In this document: in pieces, positions 46,401 to 54,199 of the stretch | How positions within the stretch are numbered: position 1 is the first letter of the stretch | Layout of the letters: every line of letters begins with the position of its first letter | NCBI RefSeq assembly: GCF_013373795.3 | Contig: NZ_CP088022.1 | Span: forward strand, 8,067,501 to 8,131,500 | Source of the DNA: Bradyrhizobium quebecense | GTDB taxonomy: Bacteria > Pseudomonadota > Alphaproteobacteria > Rhizobiales > Xanthobacteraceae | Direction of reading: 5' to 3' | Length of the DNA stretch: 64,000 nucleotides | Program-made: the position numbers and the translations under genes | The notes under the pieces: model-generated | The model's database searches: none | Told to the model about the DNA's origin: nothing | Seen by the model: only the letters and a program-made list of their open reading frames with translations

Positions 46401-48949
46401 TGATCAGAAATCGGGAGGTCGGGCTCGCCGAAATCCGAGATGTAAGGCTGCGGTTGGAAAAGCTTATATCGCAGCGCCGCGGCCTCGACGATCACCAACA
46501 AGCGCGCGAACTCTTGGGCGAGCGTTTCGCCGGTCACAAGACCCAAAGCGAGCACCTGGGGGCGCTGAGCAAATGGGCGCAGTCGACCGAAAATCACGCC
46601 TCTCTGCTCCGGAATGTCCTCTTCAGGGGAGACCCGCTGGCGGCTTCTCAAGCTATCAGCGCGGCGCTGTCCTCAGAGGACAAGCTCACGACCACTTTGG
46701 CCAAGCTGGCCGAAATTGCAAAGATTGAAGCGGATGCATTTACGCGCGATCGGAGCCTCTCCGAGGCCGCCGAAGCACTCGAACAAGCATCCTTGGACGG
46801 AAGTGGTCTATTTGCGTTCGCGACCTTCGCGACAGCGCTTACCGATGCCGGCCCGGAAGGAATCCTGCCCCTCGTACAGGAAAGACAGCGGCATGGCTCC
46901 TTAATAGGGTTGGGCTCTCAAGTTGAAGCGCTTGCTATACGCCAGTTGGCTAAGGCCGTGTACGCGCAGTTGGGTCGCAAGCTCAGCCGATATCGAGGTG
47001 CGAGGCTGGACGAACTCAGAGCTACCCTCGTCGAGAAGGATCGAGAATTAATTCAGTTGTCGCGTAAGCAGCTTCGCGCCACGGTGCAGGCCACTGCGCG
47101 TCCACCGATGGGCAATGGGATTGGCAGAAAGTCCACCTGGACGAACATGTCGCTGATTGAGAATGAGATCAACAAAAAGCAGAGGTTCATACCCGTTCGC
47201 GATTTAACGCAACGGGCCGGAGAGGCGCTGATCGAACTCAAGCCCTGCTGGATGATGTCACCCTTGGCGGTTGCGCAGTACGTGCCAAAAGGCAGCATCC
47301 AATTTGACCTTTGCATTATCGACGAGGCCTCCCAAATGCCACCGGAGTCTGCGATCGGCGCTCTTTTGCGCTGTTCGCAAGCTGTGGTTGTTGGCGACAC
47401 TAATCAGCTTCCACCGAGCAGCTTCTTCAAGACGGTGATTGATGACGAGGAGGCAGACGAGGATGAAGCTGTCTCAAACGAGTCGATACTGGAAATGGCC
47501 AATGGCTCATTCCGTCCAGCCCGGCGCCTTCGTTGGCACTACCGCTCGCGCCATTCGGGTCTCATCAAATTCTCAAACAGATTAGTCTACGATGACTCTC
47601 TCATCGTGTTCCCCTCCCCGACAGAGGCGATCGCGCATATGGGGGTCGAGTCTAGGAACGTGAAGGGACGCTACAAAGCCGGCACCAATCCGGTTGAAGC
47701 GAAGGCGATGATCGACGCGATTGTCGAGTTCATGCAAACGGATCCTGATAGGTCGCTTGGTGTGGTTACCCTGAATCAGAAGCAGCGTGACCTTATCATC
47801 GAGGAGTTCGAATACGCGGTCGCGAACAGCCGTTCGGTACAGAAGTATGTCGACGCGTGGAGGGAACGGAACGACGGTCTCGAGGAGTTTTTCATCAAGA
47901 ATCTAGAGAATGTACAGGGCGATGAGCGCGACGTCATATTCATAGGGACGGTATACGGTGCGGAGGAACCAGGCGCTCGCGTCATGCAGCGTTTTGGTCC
48001 CATAAATGGCCTCGCGGGCAAGCGGAGATTAAACGTCCTGTTCACCCGTGCGAAGCAAAAGATCGTGACGTTCTCGTCAATGACTGCTGGAGATATCGAG
48101 GCGGAGGAGAATAGCAACGCCGGTGCGCACATGCTCAAGCGCTGGCTGGAGTATTCGGCGAGCGGTGTTCTCGATTCCGGTGAGACAACTGAGCGAGAGC
48201 CAGACTCAGACTTTGAGCTATTTGTCATTGAACAGATAAAGGCGATGGGCTGTACCCCCGTGCCGCAGGTAGGGGTGGCCGGCTATTTTGTCGATATTGG
48301 CGTTCGTCATCCGGATTGGCCACATGGGTTTGTTCTCGGGGTCGAGTGTGACGGCGCGAGCTATCATTCGGCTAAGTCAGCGCGCGACCGTGACCGGCTT
48401 AGACAAGAGATCCTTCAAGGTTTGGGTTGGAGGCTGCATCGAATCTGGTCAACGGACTGGTTTAACAGCCCCCGTCAAGAAGCAGAGAAGCTCCGGAAGG
48501 CAGTAATCGATCAGCTTTCTGCTTTGAAACGCCGTGAAAAGGAATTTCTTAGGACCCCCCAACCCGGCGCCACGTCTCCCGAAATCAGGTTAAAGCCCGA
48601 ACGACGTGCGTCCGATGTTCTTAGCGATAGCAGGCCGATTATTGTCGCGCCGTCTGATGCAAAGCAACCGAGCTCGAACAATGACCGAAGAGTGGAAGTC
48701 GGAGACACGGTGAAGTTTCGCTATCTGACTGATGACAAGAGGACGATCAATGTGACCATCAGTAAGGCGCAATCCGATACCTCGCGCGGAATTATCCACC
48801 ACCTCACGCCAGTGGCGACGGCTTTGCTCGGTGCGGAAGAAGGCGACGAGGTCGAGGTCCTTGTAGGAAGTTACATCCGGCCGGCCATCATAGAGAGGAT
48901 CTCAAAGGGTAATCCTGAATCAAATATCTCAGCGGGGCACGGTCTCTGA
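43496..48949 (+). CDS. DUF4011 - SF1 helicase - Vsr-like nuclease protein with GreA-like tail
   Basis: 1817 residues from ATG 43496 (a TTG at 43478 is an alternative). A DUF4011 domain opens the protein (L-R-P-K-L-L-D-L-S-R-R-N-P-L-I). SF1 helicase motifs are split by a long helical insert: Walker A G-P-P-G-T-G-K-S (about 394), Walker B I-I-D-E-A-S-Q-M-P (about 1273), Q-L-P-P-S and R-R-L-R-W-H-Y-R-S-R-H. A Vsr/MTES_1575-like nuclease follows (G-V-E-C-D-G-A-S-Y-H-S ... R-D-R-L-R, about 1615-1660). The last 70 residues (V-E-V-G-D-T-V ... G-D-E-V-E-V) look like a GreA/GreB C-terminal fold. The DUF4011-helicase-Vsr arrangement recurs in bacterial defence islands and would target foreign nucleic acid. 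Confidence 0.9.
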   Translation: MKPGSESLDTLIRARIENLRPKLLDLSRRNPLISTKLGPRSNAHLRTVDELPDVLFFELCNGQELELIPLPPLEGDPRDEQADAFREALINARLTDDDYVVAMEAVDRDGDDYLDKTRTAERALKDRVRQQLGMPPRVQKSEINLTQHAKNNGILPSYDLPAVEAEHADGRHTDDKIQTLLLPSDLERKLNAIMSKSRTWLQETGMNVLHVAFGFLEWSEDDRGESSFAPLILLQVEIKRVRTAQGPKYFIAGMGDVPELNAVLTEKLSLEFSIEMPRFDGTSVEAYLADVGSVLPKNRKWRVRRQVAIGVFPSARMAMYHDLDPSQPGFPQNDVVQSLLAGSEAAGASPFADEYEVDKPDIEAKVPCLVMDADSSQFSVLVDIADDRNLAVEGPPGTGKSQTIVNAIAGALAANKKVLFVAEKLAALNVVKSRLEAVGLGEFLLPLQAEKSTREQVIESIRARLDMQQSQAIRGYDTKIDEFRRVRQELADYIDLLTTEFGQSGLTVHAILGKSIATSDRLTGISNEALERCKLRSETQTASGLSGLVQVGLQIEKAHAEVLVSGLAWKDTQLVNPDRFTVEEVCALAAKASNEARALSIALEALQPWGLENQIRSSLEALREFLPACTEHLQMHSPELVRQVLAEGKASQLASFLKECDDLNATEDRLASELAEEPGAAALKKIRRLEEICVRATLSSISEGELAQEAQSHRASANTARGIAAKLLPLVSAHEAAKSWSLDDIGRAHALCREVGREALAMRTGKHSQEDAHFHLRRLCEEGQQLQSLRTSLSEKISLSADVSPGSLVACVSTFRSAGTFSFLSSKYREAKRLFRSISRSSRFSKAEAIQSLDEFLSFQRRSAEFNTQADASGLFGFYYRGLDTHFEPFVRLARFLEGISGEFGGPEHISLRGLLRDGPLSQLDLFPAIPATGISISFASLDERIAAAEQDAARIDHAIGEIEQVADVIRNREVGLAEIRDVRLRLEKLISQRRGLDDHQQARELLGERFAGHKTQSEHLGALSKWAQSTENHASLLRNVLFRGDPLAASQAISAALSSEDKLTTTLAKLAEIAKIEADAFTRDRSLSEAAEALEQASLDGSGLFAFATFATALTDAGPEGILPLVQERQRHGSLIGLGSQVEALAIRQLAKAVYAQLGRKLSRYRGARLDELRATLVEKDRELIQLSRKQLRATVQATARPPMGNGIGRKSTWTNMSLIENEINKKQRFIPVRDLTQRAGEALIELKPCWMMSPLAVAQYVPKGSIQFDLCIIDEASQMPPESAIGALLRCSQAVVVGDTNQLPPSSFFKTVIDDEEADEDEAVSNESILEMANGSFRPARRLRWHYRSRHSGLIKFSNRLVYDDSLIVFPSPTEAIAHMGVESRNVKGRYKAGTNPVEAKAMIDAIVEFMQTDPDRSLGVVTLNQKQRDLIIEEFEYAVANSRSVQKYVDAWRERNDGLEEFFIKNLENVQGDERDVIFIGTVYGAEEPGARVMQRFGPINGLAGKRRLNVLFTRAKQKIVTFSSMTAGDIEAEENSNAGAHMLKRWLEYSASGVLDSGETTEREPDSDFELFVIEQIKAMGCTPVPQVGVAGYFVDIGVRHPDWPHGFVLGVECDGASYHSAKSARDRDRLRQEILQGLGWRLHRIWSTDWFNSPRQEAEKLRKAVIDQLSALKRREKEFLRTPQPGATSPEIRLKPERRASDVLSDSRPIIVAPSDAKQPSSNNDRRVEVGDTVKFRYLTDDKRTINVTISKAQSDTSRGIIHHLTPVATALLGAEEGDEVEVLVGSYIRPAIIERISKGNPESNISAGHGL

Positions 48950-49053
48950 AGCCGGTCATCCTCTCGGCAGTGTGGCGTCTGTCGGCCATTGGACGACTTC
49001 TTCCATACCATCTCATTTGCGAATCTAGGAAGATCAAGCCCTTCCTAAGGGCT

Positions 49054-49809
49054 TTACTGATTGCTCGCAGTCCGCACCTGCTCAGCATAGGGAAGCAGGG
49101 ACTCCGCGGCCTGCATTGCAGCGTCGATAGCATCTCTTTGAGTTTCGACGGGAGAAGCAATATCGACCGGAAGAGTGCGTGTGACGAGGTGAACCGTCTT
49201 GTCGTGCCGTTCGATCCTTACCGAAGTCGGCAAGTTTACTAACGTCGCCAAAGCTATTTCCTTCCAACGGCCCTCGCATACCAGAGCGACCGTAGATTTC
49301 GCAAAACTGTGTACCAAGCGCATGTACGTCGGAAAGTCCGTTGCTTTGAAGTAGCATGCTTTATCCCTGCCGCTCTGGCGCGTGATGTCGAATCTGTTGT
49401 ATTTGGCTAGCACATAGGTGCGGTAATCCGCCTTGAATCTGCTTAGCGAGCTATCCTCGTCGTTCGATCCGGGGTCCAATTGCTGCAAGAGAGTCACAGT
49501 CACGACGTGGCCGCGTGGCCCATCGTTGGGGGCCTCGATTGCTCCTGCCGCGACGGCGTGGCCGAGGCAGCCTTTGTCCATACGCAGCTGCTTGCCATTG
49601 AAGTTCAAAAATACGGGGATCTCGTCGGTGCCGAGATGCCACGCAATGTTCCTCAACTGCTTTAAGAAATGCTCCTGGCGCTCAGGATTAGCCGGAGATG
49701 TATTCTTTTTTATAGAGCGAGCGTCAAAAGTGGCGTCTGATGCGACGAACGTCTCGCTTCCTCTGCCGTATTCCTCATAATCTAATGGTACGGCCGTCCA
49801 ATCGGGCAT
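49054..49809 (-). CDS. Unrecognised protein between helicase and McrBC
   Basis: 251 residues, ATG 49809 (M-P-D-W-T-A-V-P-L-D-Y-E-E-Y-G-R-G-S-E-T-F). I recognise no family. It has no signal, membrane segment or classical nuclease motif. Notable blocks are R-M-D-K-G-C-L-G-H-A-V-A-A-G, H-S-F-A-K-S-T-V-A-L-V-C-E-G-R and a helical C-terminus. It is transcribed against its neighbours and shares a 59-base divergent promoter region with mcrB. Its position inside the defence cluster suggests a regulator, immunity or accessory protein; this is inference. Confidence 0.75.
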   Translation of the reverse strand: MPDWTAVPLDYEEYGRGSETFVASDATFDARSIKKNTSPANPERQEHFLKQLRNIAWHLGTDEIPVFLNFNGKQLRMDKGCLGHAVAAGAIEAPNDGPRGHVVTVTLLQQLDPGSNDEDSSLSRFKADYRTYVLAKYNRFDITRQSGRDKACYFKATDFPTYMRLVHSFAKSTVALVCEGRWKEIALATLVNLPTSVRIERHDKTVHLVTRTLPVDIASPVETQRDAIDAAMQAAESLLPYAEQVRTASNQ

Positions 49810-49868
49810 TGTTCGAAATCCGGCTGCGCTATCTACTTTCGTTCGTATGATAATTTGGAAAATTACCT

Positions 49869-52049
49869 ATGAGTCAAGCTGACGATATCCGTTGGTTCGT
49901 ACGTGCAAATTTCATTGAACCGGCAAGGGCCCGTGGGGACACGTCCGTTTCTGTCAGAGCGGGTGATGTACAAAAGCAAATGGGTCTTAGTGACGCCATC
50001 CCAGCTGTGTGCAGTGCAATTGGGAGCGACAAATTTCTTGTCGACGCAAGCGTTTCGCAGATTTCGCGGGAAGGACCTCAGAACAGCTCGACGACGGTCT
50101 TTGCATTCGCGCCGAACAACAATGAGCAAATCGATACTGAGAGCGCAGAAGCCGAATTGCGTCGCCGCTATGGAACGCCTGACGTGGATACCAAATACCT
50201 GGTGTCATTCGATTTGTCGGACAAGAGGGCGATAGCGCTGCAGCGCGGCAATTCGATTGTACAGCTCTGGTTTGAAGACAGCGGAGCTAAAATCCCAGTC
50301 GTTGAACAAAGATTGTATGAGGCAAATGAGGGGCGACATTCGAACTTGCCTAATCGCCTGACTCATCAACCCGCAGTTTCTTTCAGAGAGAAGGGATTTC
50401 CCCGACCCGTGCGAAGCGTGCGGGTGACGAGCGCAGCGCAGCTAAAGTTTGCGTTGGACTGGTACGAGCGCTTTGACTTCGCAGATGAAGCGGCAAAACG
50501 TAATGCAACAGAATTGAAGGACGAGAATATCGTGGCTGGCCAAACGGCGACCAACTTGATCCTTTATGGCCCGCCAGGCACTGGGAAGACATACTCGAGT
50601 GCGCGTGAAGCCGTGTTGCTGTGTGATGGAAAGTTGCCAGATGGCGTTGGTCGCGGAGCAGTTATGGCGCGATTCAATGCGCTCAAAAGAGCTGGTCGCA
50701 TCGCTTTCGTAACGTTCCATCAGAGTTATAGCTATGAAGAATTTGTGGAGGGGCTGAGGCCTGATACGAGCCCCGACCAGGAGGCGGACAATCAGACAAG
50801 CACGGGTTTCAGATTGAAGCCGACAGATGGCGTCTTTAAGCGTGTGGCGTCAGTGGCTAAACAGGCCGGTCATGCGGCTTCAACGGACATTGATCTAAGC
50901 AAACGTGACTTCTTCAAGATGTCGTTGGGCGCGGCGGACGGCGATGAGGAAATTTATCGGGCGGCTATAGAGGGAAGCTACATCGCCCTAGGATGGGGTA
51001 CGGGATTCGATTGGAGTAACTCCGCTTATGAGCAATTTGATGCGATCTTGAATGAGTGGCGAACCAAAGACCCGGACGTCAACAGCCAGAGTTCTCGGGT
51101 CCGTCAGTCTCACTACATGCGTGCGGTAATGAAGGAAGGAGACATTGTCATTATCGCGTATGGGAATACGGAATTTCGAGCGGTGGGCGAAGTTATCGGG
51201 CCGTATGAGTACCATGGTAATGCGCCCCAATTTCGTCATCGACGAAAAGTTCGCTGGCTACGCGTGTTTGAGCGGGCTCTCCCCGTCGAGACGATCTTAC
51301 AGGGGAAGTTTACGCAGGCCGCGCTCTACAAGCTGGATACGGCAAAGCTCAATCGCTCCGCGCTTGCAACGCTTATTGGCGAGACTGAAAATGAGGGTCG
51401 ACCTGGAGGCGCGCCACTTCCCTACGTTCTGATTATCGACGAAATCAATCGAGCAAATGTTTCGAAGGTCTTCGGCGAGCTTATAACGCTTCTAGAGCCG
51501 GATAAGCGCCTCGGCCGCATCAACGCGTTGACCGTCACCCTGCCCTATTCCGGAGAAGATTTTGGAGTGCCTCCGAACCTGCACATCATTGGCACGATGA
51601 ATACAGCGGATCGTTCTATTGCGCTGCTAGATACAGCCCTGCGCCGAAGATTTCAATTCAAAGAGCTAATGCCCGACGCAATTCTTCTTAGCAGAGATGT
51701 AGAGGGAGTTGACCTGTCGTCTGTTTTGCTTCGCCTGAACGAGCGTATCGAGTATTTATTCGATCGAGAGCACCAGATAGGACATGCTTACTTCATGGAG
51801 TGCGATACGCGGGAGAAGTTGGATGACGTGATGCGAAAGAAGGTCATCCCGCTACTGGCCGAGTATTTCTATGACGATTGGGAAAAGGTGCGAATAGTAC
51901 TTGGGGAGACAAGCGATGAGGGGCGTTTTATCAATCGCATCAGACTGCCCGCGCCATCGATGCTTCCGGAAGCCGATATAACCGAGCGATTTCGGTATGC
52001 AATCCGTTCGAAGTTTGAGGATGGAGCCTTCGAAGGCCTGATGCAATGA
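49869..52049 (+). CDS. mcrB: McrB-type AAA+ GTPase with EVE-like domain inserted in the motor
   Basis: 726 residues. An N-terminal winged-helix-like domain (about 1-85, R-G-D-T-S-V-S-V-R-A-G-D-V) precedes the McrB motor: Walker A L-Y-G-P-P-G-T-G-K-T (about 233-242), Walker B V-L-I-I-D-E-I-N-R-A-N (about 518-528), and the McrB signature M-N-T-A-D-R-S (about 577-583). Between them, about 348-478 resembles an EVE/PUA-like modified-base reader (F-F-K-M-S-L-G ... Y-I-A-L-G-W-G ... M-K-E-G-D-I-V-I-I-A-Y-G). It would form GTP-driven rings that recognise modified DNA and activate the adjacent McrC nuclease. Confidence 0.9.
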   Translation: MSQADDIRWFVRANFIEPARARGDTSVSVRAGDVQKQMGLSDAIPAVCSAIGSDKFLVDASVSQISREGPQNSSTTVFAFAPNNNEQIDTESAEAELRRRYGTPDVDTKYLVSFDLSDKRAIALQRGNSIVQLWFEDSGAKIPVVEQRLYEANEGRHSNLPNRLTHQPAVSFREKGFPRPVRSVRVTSAAQLKFALDWYERFDFADEAAKRNATELKDENIVAGQTATNLILYGPPGTGKTYSSAREAVLLCDGKLPDGVGRGAVMARFNALKRAGRIAFVTFHQSYSYEEFVEGLRPDTSPDQEADNQTSTGFRLKPTDGVFKRVASVAKQAGHAASTDIDLSKRDFFKMSLGAADGDEEIYRAAIEGSYIALGWGTGFDWSNSAYEQFDAILNEWRTKDPDVNSQSSRVRQSHYMRAVMKEGDIVIIAYGNTEFRAVGEVIGPYEYHGNAPQFRHRRKVRWLRVFERALPVETILQGKFTQAALYKLDTAKLNRSALATLIGETENEGRPGGAPLPYVLIIDEINRANVSKVFGELITLLEPDKRLGRINALTVTLPYSGEDFGVPPNLHIIGTMNTADRSIALLDTALRRRFQFKELMPDAILLSRDVEGVDLSSVLLRLNERIEYLFDREHQIGHAYFMECDTREKLDDVMRKKVIPLLAEYFYDDWEKVRIVLGETSDEGRFINRIRLPAPSMLPEADITERFRYAIRSKFEDGAFEGLMQ

Positions 52050-53383
52050 TCCGTCGGACAGTAAGGGAGTGGACGGGGTTACCAATTGAGGCGCCGTCGA
52101 GTGGGGCGGGTGCTTTTACCCGGCCTCTCGCTGAAAACTTGCTGCGAGTCGCTCGGCGGACAAAGCTAGGAGGTGATGGCGGAGCGAGGATCTTAGTGGA
52201 TAGATCCTCAAGCCTTTTGGCGCAACAGGTTGTTGGAGTTCTCGTTGCGAATGGAGTGACCCTGGAGATTTTGCCAAAGATCGAGGGCGCAAGTGACGAT
52301 CAGGCAGTTCGCCGAAGCTTAGTACATATGCTGGCGAAGGTTCTCGATCTTGATATCGCCACAGGTCCGGTCACAGCGCTTGGTTGGCAGAGTGACAATA
52401 TGCTCGAGATCATCATTCGCATGTTTTGCGGAAAGCTGTTTGCCGCGCTCCGCCAGGGAATTCCGCGGCAGTACACGGAATTGGAGGAAGACGTTACAGC
52501 GCTGCGTGGGACCCTCGATGTAGTTCGACAGTTTACGATCATGGTGTCGACGCCACAAAAGCTGGCGTGTCGATTTGATGAATTGAACCAGAACGTCCCT
52601 CTAAATCAGATCATGAAGGCGGCGATATCGCGTCTTCGTGCAATCTCCTCGAATATTGAGAATCAACGAAGATTAGCCGAGCTCATGTTTGCTTATGATA
52701 GTGTGGCGACTGTCCCGATTGGCTCGCTGCGCTGGGATCGGGTTCTCATCGATCGAACCAATGCGGCTTGGGCAGAACTGCTCCGATTTGCGAAGCTGTT
52801 TCTCCAACATCAGTTCCAATCGACAACGTCGGGCTCGGTTGAAGGGTTTTCGCTACTCTTTGAAATGAACACGCTTTTTGAAGAGTTTGTCGGGCGGATC
52901 CTGCGGAGCGCTTTACGAGGGACAGACCTTGCGGTGCAGTTGCAAGGACCTAGGAAACACGCGCTCATAGATCTGCATACGGGGGCGGCGCGCTTTGCGA
53001 CGCGACCTGACATCGTTGTGAGTCGAAATGGCAAGCCCCTGTTAGTGATCGATACAAAATGGAAACGGCTCAAGGGAGCAATCGACGATGCAAAGCGAGG
53101 AGTAGGTCAGGCCGATGTCTACCAAATGATGGCCTACTCCCATGTTTACGAGTGCGATCGCCTGATGCTGCTTTATCCTCACCATCACGAGCTAGCGGAA
53201 CACGAGGGCCTGATCTCGCTTCATCAGATTACCAATAAAGCGGACAACTTGATCGGAATTGTGACTGTAGGGCTGGTGGACCCCCAAAAGGTGGGAGTGG
53301 TTCTTAAGGGATTACTACTCGGTGAGAATGGCGCATTTGATTTGAGGTCGGGCCGGTCGGCGCTGACATCGAGCCGTCACTGA
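52046..53383 (+). CDS. mcrC: McrC-type restriction endonuclease subunit
   Basis: 445 residues; the ATG overlaps the mcrB stop (ATGA at 52046-52049). The N-terminal McrC domain stimulates the McrB GTPase. The C-terminal PD-(D/E)xK nuclease shows R-P-D-I-V-V (about 320) and V-I-D-T-K-W-K (about 335-341), with the usual D...D-x-K spacing. Cleaves DNA when loaded by McrB. All catalytic residues are present. Confidence 0.93.
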   Translation: MIRRTVREWTGLPIEAPSSGAGAFTRPLAENLLRVARRTKLGGDGGARILVDRSSSLLAQQVVGVLVANGVTLEILPKIEGASDDQAVRRSLVHMLAKVLDLDIATGPVTALGWQSDNMLEIIIRMFCGKLFAALRQGIPRQYTELEEDVTALRGTLDVVRQFTIMVSTPQKLACRFDELNQNVPLNQIMKAAISRLRAISSNIENQRRLAELMFAYDSVATVPIGSLRWDRVLIDRTNAAWAELLRFAKLFLQHQFQSTTSGSVEGFSLLFEMNTLFEEFVGRILRSALRGTDLAVQLQGPRKHALIDLHTGAARFATRPDIVVSRNGKPLLVIDTKWKRLKGAIDDAKRGVGQADVYQMMAYSHVYECDRLMLLYPHHHELAEHEGLISLHQITNKADNLIGIVTVGLVDPQKVGVVLKGLLLGENGAFDLRSGRSALTSSRH

Positions 53384-53524
53384 ATAGTTGAGGCACTCCG
53401 GAAACGTTCGTTTTAGGCTGGTTCATTGTAGGCTGTCGCTATAATTGGAGCACCTTCCGCTCACGCTTTGCTGTTCCATCCTGCGTGAACCGCCCCGGGA
53501 TTGCCGGAGGCCATTTGGTTTAAG

Positions 53525-53624
53525 TTATGCCGCCATGGCGGGTTGTTCCAGCATGGCGTAGTAGCGTTGCTCGGCCTCGGCCGGCGGTATGTTGCCGATG
53601 GGCTCGAGGAGCCTTCGGTTGTTG
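53525..53624 (-). pseudogene. 3' fragment of the IS3 transposase orfB
   Basis: Encodes N-N-R-R-L-L-E-P-I-G-N-I-P-P-A-E-A to the stop at 53525, the usual C-terminus of IS3-type OrfB. The rest of the gene lies at 56758-57571. Excising the IS66 with one GGTTGTTG copy rejoins W-F-N-N to R-R-L-L in frame. Confidence 0.88.
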
Positions 53625-53761
53625 GTGAGCGTCACGAGAGGATCACGGGTGCCTGGGCTTGACTTGCGCGGAATGCTCTGGATAGCGCGGTCGGGATGAT
53701 TGACGCCGCCGGCGCGCGGTGATGGGTTGATCCCGGTTCGGAGCGGGCAACGGGGATCAGA

Positions 53762-54199
53762 ATGACCAGCGAGTCGCAGCTGCGCGAGAAGCTTCGGAAG
53801 ATCGAGGCGTTGTTCGTGGGTGCCGGAACTGCTGGTGAGCGCCTTGCAGCGGAAGCCGCGCTGCAGCGGGTGCGGGCCCGGGTCGAGGAACTTGCTCGCC
53901 ACGATCCACCGATCGAACAGCAATTCTCACTTCCCGACCAGTGGTCTCGGCACCTGTTTCTGGCGCTTTGCCGCCGATATGGGCTGCGGCCGTTTCGATA
54001 TCGCCGACAGCGACGTAACACGGTGATGGTCCGTGCGTCACGGGGCTTCGTTGATCGAGTCCTGCTGCCCGAGTTCACCGAGCTGGAGGGTGCGCTGCAA
54101 GTGTATCTGCACGAGGTAACGCTGCGCGTGATCCGCGAAGAGATCTACGACGACGCCAGCGATGCGCAGGAAGTTCCCGACGCCTTGCCGTCGAACTGA
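53762..54199 (+). CDS. IS66 passenger gene, hypothetical protein
   Basis: 145 residues (M-T-S-E-S-Q-L-R-E-K-L-R-K-I-E-A-L-F). The N-terminal 45 residues are helical and recall DUF2786-type repeats (K-I-E-A-L-F-V-G-A-G-T-A-G-E-R-L-A-A-E-A-A); the rest is Arg-rich (R-R-Y-G-L-R-P-F-R-Y-R-R-Q-R-R), suggesting nucleic-acid binding. It lies inside the IS66 ends, convergent with tnpC, whose stop is the next base. Function unknown. Confidence 0.7.
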   Translation: MTSESQLREKLRKIEALFVGAGTAGERLAAEAALQRVRARVEELARHDPPIEQQFSLPDQWSRHLFLALCRRYGLRPFRYRRQRRNTVMVRASRGFVDRVLLPEFTELEGALQVYLHEVTLRVIREEIYDDASDAQEVPDALPSN

